From an uncultured Oscillospiraceae bacterium (GTDB lineage Bacteria > Bacillota > Clostridia > Oscillospirales > Oscillospiraceae): 9,053 nucleotides of DNA. Shown one piece after another: positions 6,269 to 9,053 of this stretch (position 1 is the first letter of the stretch; each line of letters begins with the position of its first letter). The notes below the pieces were generated by a model that worked only from the letters and a program-made list of their open reading frames with translations, was not told where the DNA came from and did no database searches. The stretch is from positions 1 through 9,053 of the forward strand of contig CAKTVN010000055.1 of assembly GCA_934623545.1 (NCBI GenBank). The letters run 5' to 3'. The translations under genes and the position numbers were made by a program.

Positions 6269-8007
6269 AGACCCCGTGGGGAGAAGCGCTGCGTCCGGAG
6301 GAGATCCTTCCGGAATATCCGCGTCCGCAGCTCGTGCGTGAGGGCTGGCTGAATCTGAATGGGCTCTGGGAATATGCCTTTACGGAGCAGGATGCGCTGC
6401 CCGCGCACTGGGACGGGCGGATCTTAGTGCCGTTCTCGCCGGAGGCAGCGCTTTCCGGCGTCGGGCGGACGCTTCAGCCGGGGCAGACGCTCTGGTACCG
6501 CCGCACGCTGTCCGAGGCGCCGCGCGAGGGGATGCGGCTGCTGCTGCACTTCGGCGCGGTCGATCAGGAATGTGCGGTCTACGTGAACCGGAAGCGCGCC
6601 GGGAGCCACACCGGCGGCTATACCGCCTTCACGTTGGACATTACACCGTTTCTGGCGGCGGACGGCACAAACGAGCTGCTGATCGCCGTCCGTGACGGCA
6701 CCGACACGAACGAGCTTTCGCGCGGCAAGCAGAGGACTAGGCGCGGCGGTATCTGGTACACGCCGCAGAGCGGCATCTGGCAGACCGTCTGGGCAGAGTG
6801 GGTGCCGCAGAGCTATATTTCCGCGCTGCGCATCACGCCGGACGCGAAAAACGCCTGCGTCCGAGTCACGGTCCGCTCCGCGCAGAGCGGCGTCTGCTAT
6901 CTGCATTTTCAGGGGCGGCGCATCGGCGGCTTTACCAACCGCGAGACCGTGCTCCGCGTCGACGCGCCGGAGCTCTGGTCGCCGGAGTCGCCGAAGCTCT
7001 ATGATTTTTCGGTCGAGTTCGGCGCGGACCATGTGGAGAGCTATTTTGCCCTGCGCGATGTTGCCGTCGGTAAGGATGCGGCGGGGAAGCCCTGCCTGCT
7101 GCTGAACGGCAAGCCGTATTTCCACAGCGGCGTGCTCGATCAGGGCTATTATCCCGACGGGCTGTACACCGCGCCGTCGGACGAGGCGATGATCTATGAC
7201 ATCACGCTCATGAAGCGCATGGGCTTTAATATGCTGCGCAAACACATCAAGGTCGAGCCGATGCGCTGGTATTATCACTGCGACCGGCTCGGGATGCTCG
7301 TCTGGCAGGATATGCCGAACGGCGGCGGGCGCTATGACCCGCTGACCATCTCCGCGCCGCTGCTGACGCACCGGCACCATAACGACCACCAGTATAAGCG
7401 CTTCGCGCGCACCGACGCCGCCGGGCGCGCCGCCTATTACACGGAGCTCGAGGAGCTTGTGACGCAGCTTTACAGCTGCCCCTGTATCGTCATGTGGGTG
7501 CCCTTCAACGAGGGCTGGGGGCAGTTTGACGCGGCGGAAGCCGTCCGGCGCATCGAGGCGCTCGACCGGACGCGTACCATCGACCACGCCAGCGGCTGGC
7601 ACGACCAGAGGATCGGACAGCTCCAGTCGCTGCACGTCTATTTCTATCCCTACCGCTACAAGCCGGACAAACTTGGGCGGGCGGTCGTGCTCTCGGAATT
7701 CGGCGGCTACCAGCTCTCCGTGCCTGGGCATACCTGGAACAGCGCCAACTTCGGCTATCGCGGCTATAAGACGCCGGAGGCGCTCGCGCAGGCGTACCGG
7801 AGGCTGTTTGAAACACAGATCCTCCCTGCCCGCGCGAAGGGGCTCGCCGCGAGCGTCTATACGCAGCTGTCCGACGTCGAGGACGAGGTCAACGGCTTCG
7901 TCACCTACGACCGCCGCGTCGAAAAGCTCGACGCAGAGACCGTGAGGGAGATCAATGAAAGATTGATCGCCGGAGGCGATGTCTCCGTGTCACCCCGAAA
8001 GGGGTGA
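6265..8007 (+). CDS. Glycoside hydrolase family 2 (beta-galactosidase/glucuronidase type)
   Basis: A 580-residue retaining beta-glycosidase with the GH2 order of domains: an N-terminal beta-sandwich sugar-binding domain (about 1-165, with LNGLWEYAF, LLLHFGAVDQECAVYVN and the GGIWYTPQSGIWQTVW segment), an immunoglobulin-like domain (about 170-265) and a TIM-barrel catalytic domain (about 275-565). The acid/base is E416 in VPFNEGWGQF and the nucleophile E478 in VLSEFGGYQ; KHIKVEP and WQDMPNGGG are further barrel landmarks. There is no signal peptide, so it should act in the cytoplasm on an imported glycoside, consistent with the MFS gene upstream (ATGA overlap). AAGGAGG lies 7 nt before the ATG. 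Which sugar it releases (galactoside, glucuronide, mannoside) cannot be decided. The last residues (about VSVSPRKG) and the stop codon are encoded by a palindrome, so the native tail may have been replaced or extended. Confidence 0.93.
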   Translation: MKTPWGEALRPEEILPEYPRPQLVREGWLNLNGLWEYAFTEQDALPAHWDGRILVPFSPEAALSGVGRTLQPGQTLWYRRTLSEAPREGMRLLLHFGAVDQECAVYVNRKRAGSHTGGYTAFTLDITPFLAADGTNELLIAVRDGTDTNELSRGKQRTRRGGIWYTPQSGIWQTVWAEWVPQSYISALRITPDAKNACVRVTVRSAQSGVCYLHFQGRRIGGFTNRETVLRVDAPELWSPESPKLYDFSVEFGADHVESYFALRDVAVGKDAAGKPCLLLNGKPYFHSGVLDQGYYPDGLYTAPSDEAMIYDITLMKRMGFNMLRKHIKVEPMRWYYHCDRLGMLVWQDMPNGGGRYDPLTISAPLLTHRHHNDHQYKRFARTDAAGRAAYYTELEELVTQLYSCPCIVMWVPFNEGWGQFDAAEAVRRIEALDRTRTIDHASGWHDQRIGQLQSLHVYFYPYRYKPDKLGRAVVLSEFGGYQLSVPGHTWNSANFGYRGYKTPEALAQAYRRLFETQILPARAKGLAASVYTQLSDVEDEVNGFVTYDRRVEKLDAETVREINERLIAGGDVSVSPRKG

Positions 8008-8010
8008 CAC
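7987..8010 (+). repeat. Perfect GAAA-loop palindrome containing the GH2 stop codon
   Basis: GTGTCACCCC and GGGGTGACAC form a perfect 10-bp stem around a GAAA loop. The GH2 stop codon TGA (8005-8007) lies in the right arm. The same GTCACCC(C) palindrome recurs at 8622-8643 and 8727-8743. It is followed by CTCTTTCC, too weak a T-run for a convincing terminator alone. In the GH2 mRNA the loop would be a GNRA tetraloop. Confidence 0.85.
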
Positions 8011-8410
8011 CTCTTTCCGATTTCACCGGAGGTTCCGTTTATGCGGTGACACCGCAACTGTCGCTCCGCGGGCATACTTTTTTCTGTCTTGCCAGAAAAA
8101 AGTATGCAAAAAAGAGGCGCAGGACGCGAAAATAGCGCTTACGCGCAAAAAGGCGTGTCGTTCCGTTGTGCGTGTTTTCGTTATGCCGTCCGTAGTCCGA
8201 ACGCCCTTCGGGCGACCGTAGAATCGGGTTTCCGCATCGCACGATATATTTGTGCGTATCGCTATGTTAGCGCCCGTTGAATATTTGACGTATGGAAGTC
8301 GAAAGAGACGCAGAGTATTTCGACTACCTCGCCGGACTGTCTAATTCGCATCGCTATCGCGTTTTCACGATTTGAAATTTACTTTTGCACAAACCAACCC
8401 CGGGAATGAT
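8011..8410. other. Gene-free intergenic stretch
   Basis: About 400 bases with no credible gene. Short open frames here have no visible ribosome binding site, no recognisable domain, and run through palindromes. Contents: a small hairpin GCGGT-GAC-ACCGC (8043-8055), the 15-bp hairpin listed separately at 8072-8107, CGCCC-TTC-GGGCG (8202-8214), and an interrupted inverted repeat AGTCGAAA ... TTTCGACT around 8297-8325. Base composition is lower in GC than in the flanking genes. No tRNA, CRISPR or transposase remnant was recognised. Confidence 0.6.
8072..8107. repeat. Perfect 15-bp hairpin with T6/A6 arms
   Basis: GCATACTTTTTTCTG (8072-8086) pairs perfectly with CAGAAAAAAGTATGC (8093-8107) around a 6-nt loop TCTTGC. 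Neither strand has a T-run immediately after the stem, so it is not an ordinary intrinsic terminator. Its design, a clamp followed by a T-rich arm ending in CTG, resembles the hairpin at 8504-8542. Confidence 0.85.
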
Positions 8411-8446
8411 CCAAGAAGGGGGCATCAGCCCTCTTCTTGGTCGTTT
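8411..8446 (+). terminator. 13-bp hairpin with short T-run, possible first plus-strand terminator
   Basis: CCAAGAAGGGGGC pairs with GCCCTCTTCTTGG (one G-T wobble) around loop ATCA and is followed by TCGTTTT. It lies about 400 nt after the GH2 stop and just before a stronger terminator-like hairpin. It may help to end transcription of the thyA-GH2 operon, or it may simply be another member of the local hairpin series. Confidence 0.45.
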
Positions 8447-8456
8447 TAAGGGGATT

Positions 8457-8498
8457 CCAAAGGGGGAAATCGAAATCCCCCTTTGGCGTTTTCTTTTT
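8457..8498 (+). terminator. Strong intrinsic terminator, plus strand
   Basis: CCAAAGGGGGA pairs perfectly with TCCCCCTTTGG (11 bp) around the loop AATCGAAA, followed by CG and TTTTCTTTTT. This is the best terminator-like structure for transcripts entering from the GH2 gene, about 450 nt downstream of its stop, implying a long 3' untranslated region unless transcription ends earlier. Confidence 0.7.
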
Positions 8499-8503
8499 AC
8501 CGC

Positions 8504-8542
8504 CAGCCCCTTTTTCTTTGCCGCGCAAAGAAAAAGGGGCTG
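8504..8542. repeat. Perfect 17-bp hairpin with CCCC-T5-CTTTG arms
   Basis: The left arm (8504-8520, core GCCCCTTTTTCTTTG) pairs without mismatch with the right arm (8526-8542) around loop CCGCG. It has no downstream T-run on either strand. It is the longest perfect stem in the window and shares the T-rich-arm design of 8072-8107. Confidence 0.85.
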
Positions 8543-8551
8543 AATCGTCCC

Positions 8552-8784
8552 TCGCGCACCCCGTGCGCGAAAAATTACCGCGCCTTTGGCGCGGCATTGC
8601 GCCCTCGCGGGCGCAAAAAGCTGTCACCCCTTTCGGGGTGACAAAGCTCATGCCGCTTTCGCGGCATAAAAGCCTCCCGCATCCTCCGGATGCGGTGCCC
8701 CCGCACGCTGCGCGTGCGGATAAGATGTCACCCTTCGGGTGACGATTTTGCGTCCTTCGGGCGCAAGGAGCGCTACGCGCCCTT
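8552..8784 (-). repeat. Tandem array of ten short hairpins downstream of spoIIID
   Basis: Ten adjacent hairpins of different sequence, with 7-9 bp arms (split 4+4 in the last) and 3-4-nt loops: 8552-8570, 8578-8594, 8597-8616, 8622-8643, 8650-8667, 8677-8695, 8701-8719, 8727-8743, 8748-8766 and 8765-8784. Most stems are perfect; 8748-8766 has one wobble and 8765-8784 one bulge. Spacing is about 24 nt. Plus-strand loops are mostly pyrimidine (TTTC, TCGC, TTC, TCC, CCC). On the minus strand they therefore read GAAA, GCGA, GAA, GGA and so on, and three are GNRA tetraloops. Strand is given as minus because spoIIID transcripts would contain it. The spoIIID stop codon is in the last hairpin. An open frame crosses the array on the minus strand but shows no protein-like features. 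Confidence 0.8.
8571..8643 (-). terminator. Two candidate minus-strand terminators within the array
   Basis: On the minus strand the hairpin at 8643-8622 (TGTCACCCC, GAAA, GGGGTGACA) is followed by GCTTTTTG. The hairpin at 8594-8578 (CCGCGCC, AAA, GGCGCGG) is followed by TAATTTTTC. These are the only hairpins in the array with a useful T-run on the spoIIID sense strand, about 130-200 nt beyond its stop codon. They could end the spoIIID transcript. Confidence 0.4.
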
Positions 8785-9021
8785 GTATTTTCGGCGGGTG
8801 GCGATCCCGCCGCGAATGTGACGTTCGGCTTTGTTCTGCTCAAGGATCTCCTTGACCTGAAGATATAAGGAGCGGTTGCACTGCTCCAATCGTTCAGACA
8901 GATCTTTATGCACAGTCGATTTTGAGATCCCGAATTTTTTGGCGGCGGCGCGGATGGTCGTGCGCCCTTCAATGATGTACACAGCAAGCTGTTGGGCTCT
9001 GGCTTCCAAATCCTCTCTCAT
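8773..9021 (-). CDS. spoIIID: Sporulation transcription factor SpoIIID
   Basis: An 82-residue DNA-binding regulator of mother-cell gene expression during endospore formation, known from Bacillus to activate or repress sigma-E-dependent genes and to help switch to the sigma-K stage. The helix-turn-helix is TIRAAAKKFGISKSTVHKDLSERL (positions 22-45; key part GISKSTVHKDL). A helical middle with VKEILEQNKAERH leads to the conserved RGGIATRRKYKG, the basic C-terminal segment that in Bacillus SpoIIID adds DNA contacts. It is about 10 residues shorter than the Bacillus protein, ending directly after this segment, which I expect to be normal for clostridial forms. The start is firm: GGAGGTG lies 4-5 nt upstream. 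The TAG stop sits inside a hairpin. It is transcribed towards the GH2 gene; its neighbour on the other side is outside the window. Confidence 0.95.
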   Translation of the reverse strand: MREDLEARAQQLAVYIIEGRTTIRAAAKKFGISKSTVHKDLSERLEQCNRSLYLQVKEILEQNKAERHIRGGIATRRKYKGA

Positions 9022-9036
9022 GTGGCACCTCCAAGC

Positions 9037-9044
9037 TGTGTATG
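9037..9044 (-). promoter_or_regulatory. Possible sigma-E-like -10 of spoIIID
   Basis: On the minus strand CATACACA resembles the sigma-E -10 consensus CATACA-T, and sigma-E transcription of spoIIID is established in Bacillus. However, it lies only 4 nt before the ribosome binding site, so the transcript would start at or inside GGAGGTG, which is awkward, and the -35 would fall outside the window. A weak call. Confidence 0.2.
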
Positions 9045-9053
9045 CTGGTATAG

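Noticed and set aside
6424..7731. Minus-strand 435-codon open frame opposite the GH2 gene
   Set aside because: No ribosome binding site or domain is visible, and it is entirely antisense to a gene with intact catalytic motifs.
7979..8280. Small open frames (60-80 codons) on both strands just after GH2
   Set aside because: They run through hairpins (for example FFLSCQKKVCKK from the T6/A6 stem), lack ribosome binding sites and match no family I recognise.
8552..8784. CRISPR array
   Set aside because: The regular spacing is suggestive, but there is no constant repeat with variable spacers: each hairpin has different arms, and no cas genes are present.
8379..8987. Minus-strand 202-codon open frame across the hairpin array
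   Set aside because: It overlaps spoIIID in another frame, and the rest is translated palindromes (repeated Lys/Gly/Arg-rich patterns such as TPKGV, HPKGD, KTPKGD). It has no convincing start signal.

Overview
The window looks like a chromosomal segment from a high-GC, endospore-forming member of the Clostridia (Bacillota), perhaps an Oscillospiraceae-type gut anaerobe. The evidence is a clear SpoIIID sporulation regulator, a clostridial-type ThyA, GGAGG-type ribosome binding sites, and strongly G/C-ending codons. That codon bias also creates very long antisense shadow ORFs. The placement below class level is inference.

Layout: (1) 4-1296, minus strand: an MFS drug-efflux-type transporter with an intrinsic terminator right after its stop and a well-formed promoter at 1337-1365. 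(2) 1297-1491: a divergent intergenic region with the two opposing promoters, each associated with a short perfect inverted repeat that could be an operator or leader hairpin. (3) 1492-8007, plus strand: a tightly packed six-gene unit, thyA - folA - DEAD-box helicase - DprA-like protein - MFS transporter - GH2 glycosidase. Spacers are 9 and 21 nt, followed by three 4-nt stop/start overlaps (TTGA, ATGA, ATGA). (4) 8008-8772: a convergent intergenic region with no credible gene but many near-perfect hairpins. (5) 8773-9021, minus strand: spoIIID.

How the genes fit together: ThyA and FolA form the thymidylate cycle (ThyA makes dihydrofolate, FolA reduces it). The helicase and the DprA-like Rossmann protein are nucleic-acid functions. 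The last two genes form a cytoplasmic glycoside-utilisation pair, in which the MFS protein would import a small glycoside and the GH2 enzyme, which has no signal peptide, would hydrolyse it. The overlaps suggest one polycistronic transcript, although the functions are mixed.

The most unusual feature is the 3' region. About a dozen hairpins of different sequence but similar design are strung together at roughly 24-nt spacing downstream of spoIIID. The stop codons of both convergent genes lie inside hairpins. Several loops read as GNRA tetraloops (GAAA, GCGA) only on the strand of the gene they follow. A GTCACCC(C) palindrome occurs three times. This may be a family of 3'-end RNA elements or a dispersed palindromic repeat, and it is the best candidate here for something poorly described.
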